63,769 nucleotides of DNA from JBEISR01 sp044337705 (GCA_044337705.1 JBIINB010000011.1:1-63769), one strand, 5' to 3'. Shown: positions 41,114 to 50,065, numbered from the stretch's first letter. Program-made: numbers and translations. Notes: generated by a model from the sequence alone, not told the origin.

Positions 41114-42565
41114 TCAGTTTGAGTTGGGGGTTGGCTGTAACAGCGTGCTCTGGCTGGCCAACCACCCGTCGACTTCATTGGCTACGATGACACCATAGTT
41201 GATCGCGCCCAACCATCCCGACATGATGATCCCAACGCTCCCGGCATGGTAAAGCCCTCGGACCTGATCCGGCAGGGCACGACTGACGGCCAACCCCTCG
41301 AACTTGGTTCCGAAACTGGCACCCAGGCGATGGTGGGTGTAGTGGTGGAAAGTGCGTGGGGTTGCGGCGTCGATCAGATCGATTTTGTCCCGGCAGTTTG
41401 GGACGTACTTTTCCAGCGCATCGAGCGTGGTTTCGATCAGATCCTGTTTGCTTGCCTCATACTCTTCCTCTCCAAGGTCGCTCCAGTCTTCCCACCTCGC
41501 ATTGGTACTACTGACGACAGCATGCCGTTCTTTGCCTTCGGGCCGGGTGCGAGGGTAATAAAAACTGAACGTCCGGCTGGTGATATTGCGGCTTAGCAGA
41601 GCTTCGGTACGGAAAAGCGGTGCGGTGGAACTGAACAGTAGATCTCCAGTCGCCTCATCGATCTCCACCCCTTCTTTGAAGGCCATGTAGACCTGTGTGC
41701 TGCTGTTGTTCAAACGCACCGCTTTCGCATCGCGAGTGAATTCCGGGCTGAATGTCTGCTCTCCGACCAGCTGAAAGATCGTGTTGACGAGATTCGCGTT
41801 GCTGACCACCGTGCGGCAGCGAATCATCTTCCCGTTGACGATCACCCCCTGGATCGCTCCCTTATCCACAACGATCCTCTCAACATTGCAGCGGATTCTC
41901 GCGTCGACTCCATTCCGTTTCAGCTCTTCATGCATCCGCGTTACCAAATCGTCGGTTCCGCCTTCGTAGATGTAGACCCCTTTGGCCATGAAGTTCGAAA
42001 ATACAATGCCGTAAGTGATGGCAGGATCTTCCAGCGTCGACCCATTGGCGTAGGTGATCGGCTCCATCAAAAGGCGAATGACATCCTCTCGCCCTGGAAA
42101 GAACTTGTCGAACAATTGCTTAGTTGTCATTTGCTGGTCGTCGTAGAAATTCATCCCTCTAGCCGTATCGAAGAATCGATCGACTGACTCCTTCTCCACC
42201 CGAAACTGTTCCACCAAAAGCTTGGTGAAATCCTGACGGTCGAAGGTGGTGGTCAGAGAGAACATCGGGTTGTCAAAGCGGATTTGTTTCAGCTGGACAA
42301 TCCGACTGGCGATATCGTCGTTCCAGTAACGACGACAGCTTTTGAGCATCCCGTGGGGGAAGCCATGTAGAGAGATGTCAAAAATGTGGCCGCCGGGCCG
42401 ACGAAACCACGTCGCCAGACCACCGAGCTTGTAGTGTTGCTCCAACAGCAGCACCCGATGTCCGGCACGGCCGAGAATATTGGCCGAGGTGAGTCCTGCC
42501 AGGCCGCCACCGATCACCACGCAATCGTAGTGGTCTGCCGTCCCAGCTAAAAAATCGCGTGGCAT
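41114..42565 (-). CDS. CrtI/CrtISO-like FAD-dependent oxidoreductase
   Basis: The 483-residue flavoprotein has the dinucleotide-binding motif VVIGGGLAGLTSANILGRAG, a following HRVLLLEQHYKLGG, and the C-terminal FAD motif region GLYHAGSVGIIMSGWLGAINYG. The layout is that of phytoene desaturases, carotenoid isomerases and all-trans-retinol saturases. ATG 42565 starts just before the Rossmann fold. No phytoene synthase lies in the window; instead FabZ and FabI genes follow on the same strand. It may therefore act on a long acyl chain rather than a carotenoid. Desaturase-like proteins beside Fab genes are also known in other planctomycetes, but the reaction here is unproven. Confidence 0.85.
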   Translation of the reverse strand: MPRDFLAGTADHYDCVVIGGGLAGLTSANILGRAGHRVLLLEQHYKLGGLATWFRRPGGHIFDISLHGFPHGMLKSCRRYWNDDIASRIVQLKQIRFDNPMFSLTTTFDRQDFTKLLVEQFRVEKESVDRFFDTARGMNFYDDQQMTTKQLFDKFFPGREDVIRLLMEPITYANGSTLEDPAITYGIVFSNFMAKGVYIYEGGTDDLVTRMHEELKRNGVDARIRCNVERIVVDKGAIQGVIVNGKMIRCRTVVSNANLVNTIFQLVGEQTFSPEFTRDAKAVRLNNSSTQVYMAFKEGVEIDEATGDLLFSSTAPLFRTEALLSRNITSRTFSFYYPRTRPEGKERHAVVSSTNARWEDWSDLGEEEYEASKQDLIETTLDALEKYVPNCRDKIDLIDAATPRTFHHYTHHRLGASFGTKFEGLAVSRALPDQVRGLYHAGSVGIIMSGWLGAINYGVIVANEVDGWLASQSTLLQPTPNSN

Positions 42566-42935
42566 CCTTCGCTCGCCTTCAGTGCATTCCCTCGACCGCC
42601 AGAACGTTGCGGCGATCGACCTTCTTAGAACGATGCATCTTAGCAACCTTCCAAGGGGATGGGCGAGCGAACGCGTGGTGCGACGCGGAAAAAGAACGCC
42701 GCTTAGACAGTCGACCGCCTGGCAGCATGCGGCAGAGAATGCAACTCAATCAGCCTAATTTCCTGTCGATTGCACTGACGTGACGGCACGTTCACGTGAA
42801 GGTTGTAGCCTATGCTACATTCAGCGAACTTCCTTGAAGCCGCCAACTACCGTCTACACCCGCTTGGCAAAGCGGGATCGCTTCGGCACCAGCTTGTGTG
42901 CCCTGTAGCGATTCTCAAGAGAAGAATCGCTACAA
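42566..42935. other. 370-base region with several inverted repeats next to tRNA-Leu
   Basis: No gene was recognised. The stretch holds a 10-base palindrome TTCACGTGAA (42791-42800), TGTAGC/GCTACA (42804-42809 with 42814-42819), CCCGCTT/AAGCGGG (42859-42865 with 42870-42876) and a 12-bp stem (42904-42915 with 42923-42934) touching the tRNA 3' end. The last could stop or shape the tRNA transcript, but it has no T-run. The promoter of the CrtI-like unit should also lie here. Confidence 0.5.
42904..42934 (-). terminator. Perfect 12-bp hairpin immediately 3' of tRNA-Leu
   Basis: TGTAGCGATTCT (42904-42915) pairs fully with AGAATCGCTACA (42923-42934) around a 7-base loop. It begins two bases after the tRNA discriminator base on the minus strand. 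No T-run follows, so it may be a processing or stability element rather than an intrinsic terminator. Confidence 0.45.
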
Positions 42936-43024
42936 TGCGGATGAGAGGAATCGAACCTCCACGGACGTTTGTATAGTCCACTAGATCCTGAGTCTAGCGC
43001 GTCTGCCAATTCCGCCACATCCGC
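42936..43024 (-). tRNA. tRNA-Leu, anticodon CAG
   Basis: The 89-base minus-strand sequence folds as a class II tRNA. The acceptor arms are GCGGATG and CATCCGC with discriminator A. The D-arm region reads GGCGGAATTGGCAGACGC. The anticodon stem CTAGA/TCTAG holds the loop CTCAGGA, giving anticodon CAG (reads CUG). A long variable arm and the T-arm GGAGGTTCGATTCCTCT complete it. The 3' CCA is not encoded. Confidence 0.97.
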
Positions 43025-43071
43025 TCAACGACCTCGGTCGTGACCGTCGTAGTTTATCGATTGGAAACAGC

Positions 43072-44040
43072 ATGGTCAAGGGTTCCCGAAACCAGCCGAA
43101 GATGGATTTTGTGCGATGGCTTGGCATTTCAATTTTGGGAATTGGAATGCCCTTCTTTGGAAGCAGATTCCTACATCAGGTGGCGGGACAGGAGCGGTTG
43201 CCAGTCGATCGCTCCACCGGTCCAATCGTGGAAACCGAAGTCGATCCTCGGGGAGATCAGGGGTCTGCCCGCCGAAAGCAGGCAATGGATTCTCTGTTGC
43301 ATGCGACGATGAAAATCCAGCAAGGGAACACGGTAGCGACCTGTTTCCTGATCGACGACGGGATACCGAACGCCCCCATTCTCGTCACGGCCGCTCATGT
43401 ACTGGAGTCCATGCAGGGTCCTGAGGCCCAGTTGTTGGTTCGAAGGCTGGTGTCGCCGGGAACTTACGAGAAGCAGTTGGTGCCAATCTCCATTAGCACC
43501 AACGAGTCGAAACGCTGGCGCAGGCACCCAACCGAAGACGTGGCAGCTCTGAGGATCGAGTTGCCCGACGAAATGCCGCGGCCAGCGACCATGGATCGCC
43601 AGGCTCTCGTCAGCCAAACAGACTGGGATCAATCGAACGTGACGGCAGGTCTGGCGGTCCACTTCCTCGGATACCCCCATCGCGATGAAGCGTCGCCGTC
43701 GGGTTTCCCGATTCTTCGGCATGGATCGATCGCTTCCTTTCCCCTACAGCCATTCGAAGCGGTACGGACGATGCTGGTTGGGGGCGAGGTATACGAAGGC
43801 GACAGTGGCGGTCCCGTCATCCTGCAACGACCGCACGAAGTCGACCTCCGCTGGAACCATGGCCCAATAATCGTCGGAATCATCTCGGGCCAGCGCATGA
43901 TCGACGAAGAAGTTCGCATGCTGCAGGGAGTCATGAAGCTGCGTCATCGCTTCGCTCTGGCCAACGTCGTCCTTGCACCGGCGATTATCGAGACGATCAA
44001 TGCCCTGGACGAAAAAGCTGCCGCTGAACTTGGCCGCTAG
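43072..44040 (+). CDS. Trypsin-like serine protease, probably exported or membrane-anchored
   Basis: The 322-residue protein has a hydrophobic segment at residues 13-37 and then a chymotrypsin-fold domain with a full triad: His109 in LVTAAHV, Asp156 in TEDVAAL and Ser245 in GDSGGPV. No PDZ domain follows, unlike DegP/HtrA. The start could be ATG 43072 or the in-frame ATG 43102, since neither has a strong ribosome-binding site. It stands alone, divergent from tRNA-Leu and convergent with the polyketide synthase gene. The substrate is unknown. Confidence 0.87.
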   Translation: MVKGSRNQPKMDFVRWLGISILGIGMPFFGSRFLHQVAGQERLPVDRSTGPIVETEVDPRGDQGSARRKQAMDSLLHATMKIQQGNTVATCFLIDDGIPNAPILVTAAHVLESMQGPEAQLLVRRLVSPGTYEKQLVPISISTNESKRWRRHPTEDVAALRIELPDEMPRPATMDRQALVSQTDWDQSNVTAGLAVHFLGYPHRDEASPSGFPILRHGSIASFPLQPFEAVRTMLVGGEVYEGDSGGPVILQRPHEVDLRWNHGPIIVGIISGQRMIDEEVRMLQGVMKLRHRFALANVVLAPAIIETINALDEKAAAELGR

Positions 44041-44221
44041 CCCTGGCCGGCCAGTCCAATATACGCCAACGTCCATCAAAACGATCGGTGGATGATTTCA
44101 GTCACAGGGTTGCGAGCTGATCATGCGCTGCAATGAAACCTAGCGGCGAGGCGCCAAGGCTTTTCCGAGCGAACGATCAGCGGTGATGGAAGCATGACAG
44201 CTCCCTTGGCAGCGCGGGGTT

Positions 44222-45331
44222 CTAAGGGATCAGCAGCGTCGCTTCGGCCACCAGTCCTGGACCAAAGCCAATCGCAACCATCGGCCCATCCAACCCTCGA
44301 CGCACCCACCGCTCCATGATGAAAAGCAGGGTGGGTGACGACATATTTCCATATTGGGAAAGGACTTCACGCGAGGCTTGCAATTGCGATTGGTCAAGGC
44401 TCAGCCCCACCGAAGCAGCCTGAAGAATTTTGGGGCCACCCGGATGCACGGCCCAATGAGCGATCTGGCCGACCGTGTAGCCATACTCCCGAAGCCAAGG
44501 TTCCAACCATCCACCGATCCCTTCGGCGATTGCCATCGAAACCTTGGGAGAGAGGGTCATTTGAAATCCATGATCTCCAATCCTCCAGCCCATCCAATCC
44601 TCTGAGCCTTCGATGCGATGAGTGCGATGCGACACGATCGCTGGGCCGCTGAGCCTTTGATCCGATTCCACGCTGATGACCGCTGCTGCCGATCCGTCGG
44701 CAAACAGAGCGTTGGCTACCATTTGCTCTGGATGTGTCGTGTATTGGTGATGGAGGGAGCAAAGTTCTGTTGCGCAAAGCAGCACTTTTGTTCCGGGAGA
44801 TTGAATCGCCATGGCCTCGGCAACTCGTAGCCCATTGAGCAAGGCGTGGCATCCCATGAAGCCGACGTGGGTTCGCCCCGCGCTGAGGGGCATGCCGAGA
44901 ATTTGCATCAACCGAAGATCGAATCCTGGCGCGCAGAAACCAGTGCACGATACCGTAACCAGGTGATCGATCTGGGATGCCCCAACCCTCGCATCTTCCA
45001 TCGCCTGCCTGGCAGCGATTTCCGCAAGCGGACCTGCCTCCCTTTCGTATCGTTCCATTCGACTGGCGGTTGAAGGACCAAAGGGCTGCGACGGTGAAGC
45101 TGGAAGATAGAAAGACTGCCTAGTCGACTCCCCCGCTTGGCTCTCCAAAAGGACGCTATGCCTTTTGGTCACGCCGCTTTTTCGATAGAGCATCTGCAGG
45201 ACGGCCTGGTCGCGTGATGTCATCTCCGGGGTGCCCCACGGCCTTAGCCGCTTGGCCACCTCGCAGGAATCCTCCTGAAGAATGCTACCCCGAGGCGTTG
45301 CCAGTCCCACTCCGATCAGTCGTGCCCTCAT
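44222..45331 (-). CDS. Type III polyketide synthase (chalcone/alkylresorcinol-synthase-like)
   Basis: This homodimeric ketosynthase extends a starter acyl group with malonyl-CoA and cyclises it, without an ACP. The 369-residue length is normal. The catalytic triad is visible: Cys161 in GFMGCHALLNG, His296 in WAVHPGGPKIL and Asn329 in QYGNMSS. The end of the protein has the family's GFGPGL loop. The start ATG 45331 overlaps the upstream FAD-oxidoreductase stop by 4 bases. Bacterial homologues usually make alkylresorcinols, alkylpyrones or naphthalenes; with a methyltransferase and an oxidoreductase in the same operon, a tailored phenolic lipid is likely. Chain length and cyclisation mode cannot be read by eye. 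Confidence 0.94.
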   Translation of the reverse strand: MRARLIGVGLATPRGSILQEDSCEVAKRLRPWGTPEMTSRDQAVLQMLYRKSGVTKRHSVLLESQAGESTRQSFYLPASPSQPFGPSTASRMERYEREAGPLAEIAARQAMEDARVGASQIDHLVTVSCTGFCAPGFDLRLMQILGMPLSAGRTHVGFMGCHALLNGLRVAEAMAIQSPGTKVLLCATELCSLHHQYTTHPEQMVANALFADGSAAAVISVESDQRLSGPAIVSHRTHRIEGSEDWMGWRIGDHGFQMTLSPKVSMAIAEGIGGWLEPWLREYGYTVGQIAHWAVHPGGPKILQAASVGLSLDQSQLQASREVLSQYGNMSSPTLLFIMERWVRRGLDGPMVAIGFGPGLVAEATLLIP

Positions 45332-46596
45332 CCTTCACTTCCCTGCCACGATGGCTCACGCCGGCTCACCGTCACGGGTTTCAAAAGTGCCTCGCTTACC
45401 GCTTTCGGTAGAGAAGCACACGATCGATCGGCAACCGAGTTGACCAATCTCTGGGCGATGCTGGGGACCCAGGGGGAGAGTGCGAGGCCGGCCCGCATCA
45501 GAAAGGGATGTCGGACCAGTCGAGCCAATCCCGAGCAGGCGGCGCGATGCTCGCCGATCGCTTCTTGCCAGATCCTTTCCCATCGCTTCTCAATCGCTTC
45601 TGACCAGTTCGTTCCGGTCTCGACGGCCAGCCTAGCGGCGAGGACTCCGGAGCGGAGGGCCCAGGACATCCCCTCTCCGGTGAAAGGCTCCAGATACCCA
45701 GCTGCATCGCCAATGAGAAGCAGCCGGTGATCGGCGCGGCGAGTCGGCTGGCGGGTCAAGGCGGGTGTTCCATGCCAACATCCCATTGGGCCAAGTATGT
45801 CGGGCTGTATCCCTGCCTGGAGCAGAATACTGCCAATCAACGCTTCTGGCGAACCGGCCAAACGAAGTGCTTCTCGATCGACGGCAGCCGCCGCGTTGAT
45901 TCGGCCACCTTCCACCTGAACCATCCCAACATAGCCCTCTTTGGCTACCACCATTTGCAGTAGGCCGGCAGCGATTTTATCCATCGGCCCATCGCTCAGG
46001 CACCCCAACCCTACACGGCTGCTGGCCACCACTTGGCTGCTCATACCAGGAAGGCTTCCGGCCACTTTGGTAGCCAGTCCGCTGGCGATCGCCACGCAGC
46101 TGGCATCGACTTCCTGCACTGCGCGACCTCCCTGCACTAGCGCCACGCGGCGGCTGGTAGCGGTTTTGCCGATCAGCCTCGCTTCGGTTCCAGGCAGCCA
46201 AGTAGCACCGCAAGCCTTGGCTTGATCGATCAGGATAGGGTCCATTGTCCAGCGCGAAACCGCGTGCATGGCAGGCGTACCGGATGAGCCGATGGGCCAG
46301 AGGCCTTCTCGCGATCCACAGCGCAGTTCCATATGGCTGACGGTTGTTGCCCCCAGTCTTCTCAATTCCGTTGCAGCACCCAGTCGCTCGAGCAATTCCC
46401 AGGCTGAGCGATTCAAGCAGCCTCCGCAGACCTTTTGTCGAGGAAATGTTTTTGCATCCACCAAGAGGACTTTCAGCCCACTGGAGGCGGCTTCAATCGC
46501 GCAGCTGGCACCCGCAGGTCCCGCGCCGACGACTAGTAAGTCCCAGTGGTTCGCCTCCATCGTGCGTGTGAATCGATCCCGTTCGGAAGCATTCAC
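45328..46596 (-). CDS. FAD-dependent oxidoreductase, geranylgeranyl-reductase/monooxygenase type
   Basis: The 422-residue flavoprotein has the FAD motif LLVVGAGPAGASCAIEAASS, then VLLVDAKTFPRQKVCGG, and the second FAD motif IGDAAGYLEPFTGEGMSWA. This is the layout of the geranylgeranyl-reductase/FixC and aromatic-hydroxylase superfamily. It overlaps both neighbours by 4 bases (methyltransferase upstream, polyketide synthase downstream), so it most likely oxidises or reduces the PKS product, for example ring hydroxylation towards a quinone. The start is ATG 46596. Whether it acts as hydroxylase or double-bond reductase is unresolved. Confidence 0.88.
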   Translation of the reverse strand: MNASERDRFTRTMEANHWDLLVVGAGPAGASCAIEAASSGLKVLLVDAKTFPRQKVCGGCLNRSAWELLERLGAATELRRLGATTVSHMELRCGSREGLWPIGSSGTPAMHAVSRWTMDPILIDQAKACGATWLPGTEARLIGKTATSRRVALVQGGRAVQEVDASCVAIASGLATKVAGSLPGMSSQVVASSRVGLGCLSDGPMDKIAAGLLQMVVAKEGYVGMVQVEGGRINAAAAVDREALRLAGSPEALIGSILLQAGIQPDILGPMGCWHGTPALTRQPTRRADHRLLLIGDAAGYLEPFTGEGMSWALRSGVLAARLAVETGTNWSEAIEKRWERIWQEAIGEHRAACSGLARLVRHPFLMRAGLALSPWVPSIAQRLVNSVADRSCASLPKAVSEALLKPVTVSRREPSWQGSEG

Positions 46597-47327
46597 CTCG
46601 AGCGCCTCCAGCTCAAGAGGATCCGCTGTGGCCAGTGGGGTTTCTCCTCCGCCTCCTGCAGTCCTGCCTCGGCGATCAGCTTTCGCATCTCCTCGCGCGT
46701 GTAGGCCGCTCGTACACTCTGCGGGCCATCGGCGTGTACCACGGGAGATCGCGTAAGTATTCGGCAGCCGATGTGAGCCAGGAAGAGGCCCAGGGAGCTG
46801 CGGAGCAGATCATCTACCAGCATCCACTGGCTGGTGGCTCGCCACATTCTCTGAAGCAACAGAACCGATTCCTCCCGCGTCAGATGATGCAGGAACAGGG
46901 AGCAGAAGACGACATCCCACTGGCCGTCGATCTCACCGGAAAACACATCGCGCTGCTCGAAGCGTGCGCTAGCCTGTTGTTGCCGTGACAGTTCGGTCGC
47001 TGACTTGACCGCCGTACCACTTTTATCCCAGCCTTCTACCGTGCAGGCGATGCCTCGACGGTTGAGCTGCCTCCACAGTTGGATGGAGACATCTCCACCA
47101 CCACAGGCAAGGTCCAGTATCCGCAAGGGGCGGTCGACCGGATGGTGCGATGCCCATCGTGCGATCGGCTCGGCAAGGGTCTTAGCTGTCTGGCTGAAAT
47201 AGTTGATTCGGCGAAGGCCTTGAAGTGCGTGGTCGTGCAGTTGTGGCTCGATCTGTGGGTCGTCCATCCATTCTGGACGCAGTTGGCGGTCCCTTCTGCT
47301 GCTGCCGGTTGCCACTGAAGTTTCCAT
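46593..47327 (-). CDS. Class I SAM-dependent methyltransferase of the PKS operon
   Basis: The 244-residue protein has a SAM-binding motif ILDLACGGGDVSIQL (about residue 70), VEGWDKSGTAV, the motif WDVVFCSLFLHHL and a C-terminal helical cap. The HHL block is typical of small-molecule methyltransferases, including UbiE-like ones. It is the first gene of the minus-strand PKS operon, overlapping the FAD oxidoreductase by 4 bases, and is divergent from the YceI gene with 210 bases between. It probably methylates the PKS product on oxygen or carbon. Confidence 0.88.
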   Translation of the reverse strand: METSVATGSSRRDRQLRPEWMDDPQIEPQLHDHALQGLRRINYFSQTAKTLAEPIARWASHHPVDRPLRILDLACGGGDVSIQLWRQLNRRGIACTVEGWDKSGTAVKSATELSRQQQASARFEQRDVFSGEIDGQWDVVFCSLFLHHLTREESVLLLQRMWRATSQWMLVDDLLRSSLGLFLAHIGCRILTRSPVVHADGPQSVRAAYTREEMRKLIAEAGLQEAEEKPHWPQRILLSWRRSR

Positions 47328-47537
47328 CCCTCGTATTTAGACCCACCAGGAGGCCACGACAACATGCCGCATCGGGACTTTGGCCGTCTCCGACAATGGG
47401 CAAATGTTTGCAGAGCGTCTGCAATCGACTTGACGCATGATCTCTCGCCGCTGTAACCATAACCGATTGAAGGCAGACTCCCAAGTGCACTTGCAGCTTC
47501 ACGAGCGTTTGCCTGAAGCTACCGAAAGGAGTCGGAT

Positions 47538-48248
47538 ATGATGCATCAGCGAAGCGATTGGAATGCTTCCCGAACGATTGGGTTCCGAACTGTTGTATCT
47601 TTCTTTCTTTTGGCGATTCCTTTTGCCAGGGCGGTTGATGCGCAGGATTCCGGCAAGTCGAGTCCAGATAATCGGCCGCGATCGGGTAAGGTGGAACTGG
47701 AGCATAGTCGGGTCTACGCCCTGGTTGGCAAGGTGGGGCTGGGACACGAACACGGTGTCGTTGGGAAGTTAAAAAGCGATAACATCGCGTGGACGTCGAA
47801 GAGCCAAAAAGGTGACCTTGGGTCTCTTGTTTTCGACATGACCTCCTTTGACGCGGATACCCCAGAAGCGCGTCGGTACGTGGGGCTGGAGGGGACAACC
47901 GATGAGTCGACCAAGGCGCAGGTGAATGCCAACATGCGAGGCTCTAAAGTGCTCGATGTCCAGCGCCACCCCGAAGCGACCTTTCAGCTGAAGGAGATCG
48001 ATTTGACGGATTCAGATTCTGAGGGCAAGGTGAAGGGAATTCTGCGTGGCGATTTCACGCTGCATGGAGTTACCCGTTCTGTTGAAGTGCAGACGCTCGT
48101 CGAACAGGTCAATGGATGGTGGCATCTGCGAGGTGCCTTTCGGATCCGACAGACCGATTTCGGGATTCAGCCTTACACCAAGCTGCTGGGGGCGATCGGT
48201 GTTGCTGACGCTCTTACGATCTATGGTGATCTCTACATTGCCCCCTAG
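47538..48248 (+). CDS. YceI-family exported lipid-binding protein
   Basis: YceI proteins are lipocalin-like barrels that bind polyisoprenoids or other long lipids. The 236-residue protein starts with a signal peptide (hydrophobic residues 19-34, cleavage near VDA-QD). The YceI barrel follows, with SRVYALVGKVGLGHEHGVVG, PEATFQLKEIDL, LRGDFTLHGVTRSVEV and the end LTIYGDLYIAP. The start ATG 47538 could instead be the next codon. It is divergent from the PKS operon and upstream of two methyltransferase genes, so it may carry or store the cluster's lipid product; that role is inferred. Confidence 0.9.
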   Translation: MMHQRSDWNASRTIGFRTVVSFFLLAIPFARAVDAQDSGKSSPDNRPRSGKVELEHSRVYALVGKVGLGHEHGVVGKLKSDNIAWTSKSQKGDLGSLVFDMTSFDADTPEARRYVGLEGTTDESTKAQVNANMRGSKVLDVQRHPEATFQLKEIDLTDSDSEGKVKGILRGDFTLHGVTRSVEVQTLVEQVNGWWHLRGAFRIRQTDFGIQPYTKLLGAIGVADALTIYGDLYIAP

Positions 48249-48349
48249 ACCCTGTCCGAAAACAGTCCCTTGCTTACGCTGCGGGTTAGGATTTTGCAGG
48301 TCTGCGGCTAGGTTTTTACTTTCTATTGTGCTGATCGAAAGGTTTGGCA

Positions 48350-49207
48350 GTGGCGATTTCGCTGGAGACGGTCAAGAAGCGTTCGATACGCAATCATTAC
48401 GATATTTCCACTCTCTTCTATCGAATGCTGTGGGGACCGCATATCCATCATGGGTATTGGGAGGCTGATGAGAGTCCGCAAGTGGCCCAGCTTCAGCTTA
48501 CCGAGAAAATGGCAGACCTCGCGCAAGTGAGCAGCGGCGATCGGCTGATCGATATCGGCTGTGGCATGGGGGGATCGACGATCCATCTGGCCAGAACGCG
48601 CGGAGCGATCGCACAGGGTGTTACGATCAGTCCCGTTCAGCGTCTTTGGGCCTCTAGTGCGGCCCGGTCCTTGCCACGATCCCAGCAGCCTACTTTTGTC
48701 TGCGAGGATGCCGAGTCGTTGGTGGTGCCGGAAGCAAGTATGGATGTGGTCTGGAGTATTGAGTGCACGGAGCATCTGTTTGATAAGGCCCGATTTTTTC
48801 AGAAGGCCGCATCATGGCTGCGTCCCGGCGGACGTGTCGCGATCTGTGCGTGGCTGTGTGGTGACCAAGAGGAAGATCCACGCACACGCAGACTTGTCCG
48901 TCAGGTTTGCGATGGAATGCTGTGCCCGTCGCTTGGAACCCAGCAGGATTATCGGCGGTGGATGGAGGAAAGCGGATTGACGATCGTTGCAGATCAACGA
49001 TGGACCAAACAGGTCCTCAAGACATGGGAGCTATGCCTTGAGCGAGTCGAACGATCGCGGGTGCGTTGGCTAGCCAAATGTTTAGGACGAGAGCATGTCC
49101 AGATTCTTGATGACTTTCAGACAATTCTGGAAGCATATCGAACCGGCGCCATGGAGTATGGTTGCATGGTTGCGGTCAAGCCCAAGCAGATGACAGAAAG
49201 AGGCTAA
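48350..49207 (+). CDS. Tocopherol-methyltransferase-like SAM methyltransferase
   Basis: The 285-residue protein resembles gamma-tocopherol and related quinone or sterol methyltransferases. It has the substrate-entry motif IRNHYDISTLFYRMLWG, the SAM motif LIDIGCGMGGSTIHLA, the conserved TISPVQ, and WSIECTEHLFDK followed by LRPGGRVAICAW. GTG 48350 is chosen over the in-frame TTG 48344 because AAAGG (48338-48342) lies 7 bases before it. It sits between the YceI gene and a membrane methyltransferase gene that begins 3 bases after its stop. Ring C-methylation of the PKS-derived phenol is the most likely role. Confidence 0.87.
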   Translation: MAISLETVKKRSIRNHYDISTLFYRMLWGPHIHHGYWEADESPQVAQLQLTEKMADLAQVSSGDRLIDIGCGMGGSTIHLARTRGAIAQGVTISPVQRLWASSAARSLPRSQQPTFVCEDAESLVVPEASMDVVWSIECTEHLFDKARFFQKAASWLRPGGRVAICAWLCGDQEEDPRTRRLVRQVCDGMLCPSLGTQQDYRRWMEESGLTIVADQRWTKQVLKTWELCLERVERSRVRWLAKCLGREHVQILDDFQTILEAYRTGAMEYGCMVAVKPKQMTERG

Positions 49208-49210
49208 GCG

Positions 49211-50065
49211 ATGTCCGATACGACTTCGCACGCAAGCGGTATGCCGGCAGCTGACACGTCGCTTCCCATGAGCAACCGACCGGCCGGGGCAACAGGGGAG
49301 CGACAGGCGGGAGTCTCGCCGTGGATCGTGCATGGTACGAAACCCCATGTCTGGTGTTTGGGCCTCGTTTTTGGCGCAGCAACTCAGATTTTCTTTCTCT
49401 GGACCGCTTGGCACCTGTTTCTGTTTCTGCGGGACGGAGCTTTTGGGAGGAGTTCTTTTGCACCATGGTTAGATGCGCTGCTTGCGTTCCTGTTCATTGC
49501 ACCGCACAGTGTACTGCTTTTCCCCAAGGTGCAGTCCGCATTGCGACAGTGGCTTCCGGCGGCTTGGTTGGGATGCCTTCATTGCTTGGCGACCTGCCTT
49601 AGTCTTTGGCTGTTGTTTCGATATTGGACTGCCAGTCCGACGACCATTTGGGATCTCCATGGAATCGCGCGCCATGGGATGCTATGGGCCTTTTACGGCT
49701 CTTGGATTGGACTGCTTTACAGTCTATGGCTTACAGGGATGGGATATCAGACTGGATTGACCCCCTTGTGGTATTGGCTGCGTGGCCAGAAACCGCCGCG
49801 TCGGGAATTTCGCGAGTCCGGCGCATTTCGTTGGATGCGGCACCCGGTCTATCTAAGTTTTCTCGGATTGATCTGGTTCACACCCAGGATGACCGTCGAT
49901 CATGGGATTCTGACCGCTGTTTGGACTTTCTACATCTATCTGGGAAGCTATTGGAAGGATCGACGAATGGTCCATTATCTCGGAGATTCCTACCGGGACT
50001 ATGCAAGTCGAGTCACCGGTTTTCCATTGATTGGCTTCGGACCTTGGGGGCGGATCCGTTCGTGA
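49211..50065 (+). CDS. Integral membrane methyltransferase, ICMT/NnrU/MddA-like
   Basis: The 284-residue protein has about six hydrophobic helices (from residue 52 on). Its C-terminal motif has RHPVYLSFLGLIWFTP, then SYWKDRRMVHYLGDSYRDYA and SRVTGFP, as in isoprenylcysteine carboxyl methyltransferases and their bacterial relatives. A relative of this family methylates type III PKS products in some Bacillus species. It starts 3 bases after the soluble methyltransferase gene, so the two are surely co-transcribed. Here it probably O-methylates a membrane-bound phenolic lipid. The N-terminal 45 residues are polar and not conserved. Confidence 0.83.
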   Translation: MSDTTSHASGMPAADTSLPMSNRPAGATGERQAGVSPWIVHGTKPHVWCLGLVFGAATQIFFLWTAWHLFLFLRDGAFGRSSFAPWLDALLAFLFIAPHSVLLFPKVQSALRQWLPAAWLGCLHCLATCLSLWLLFRYWTASPTTIWDLHGIARHGMLWAFYGSWIGLLYSLWLTGMGYQTGLTPLWYWLRGQKPPRREFRESGAFRWMRHPVYLSFLGLIWFTPRMTVDHGILTAVWTFYIYLGSYWKDRRMVHYLGDSYRDYASRVTGFPLIGFGPWGRIRS

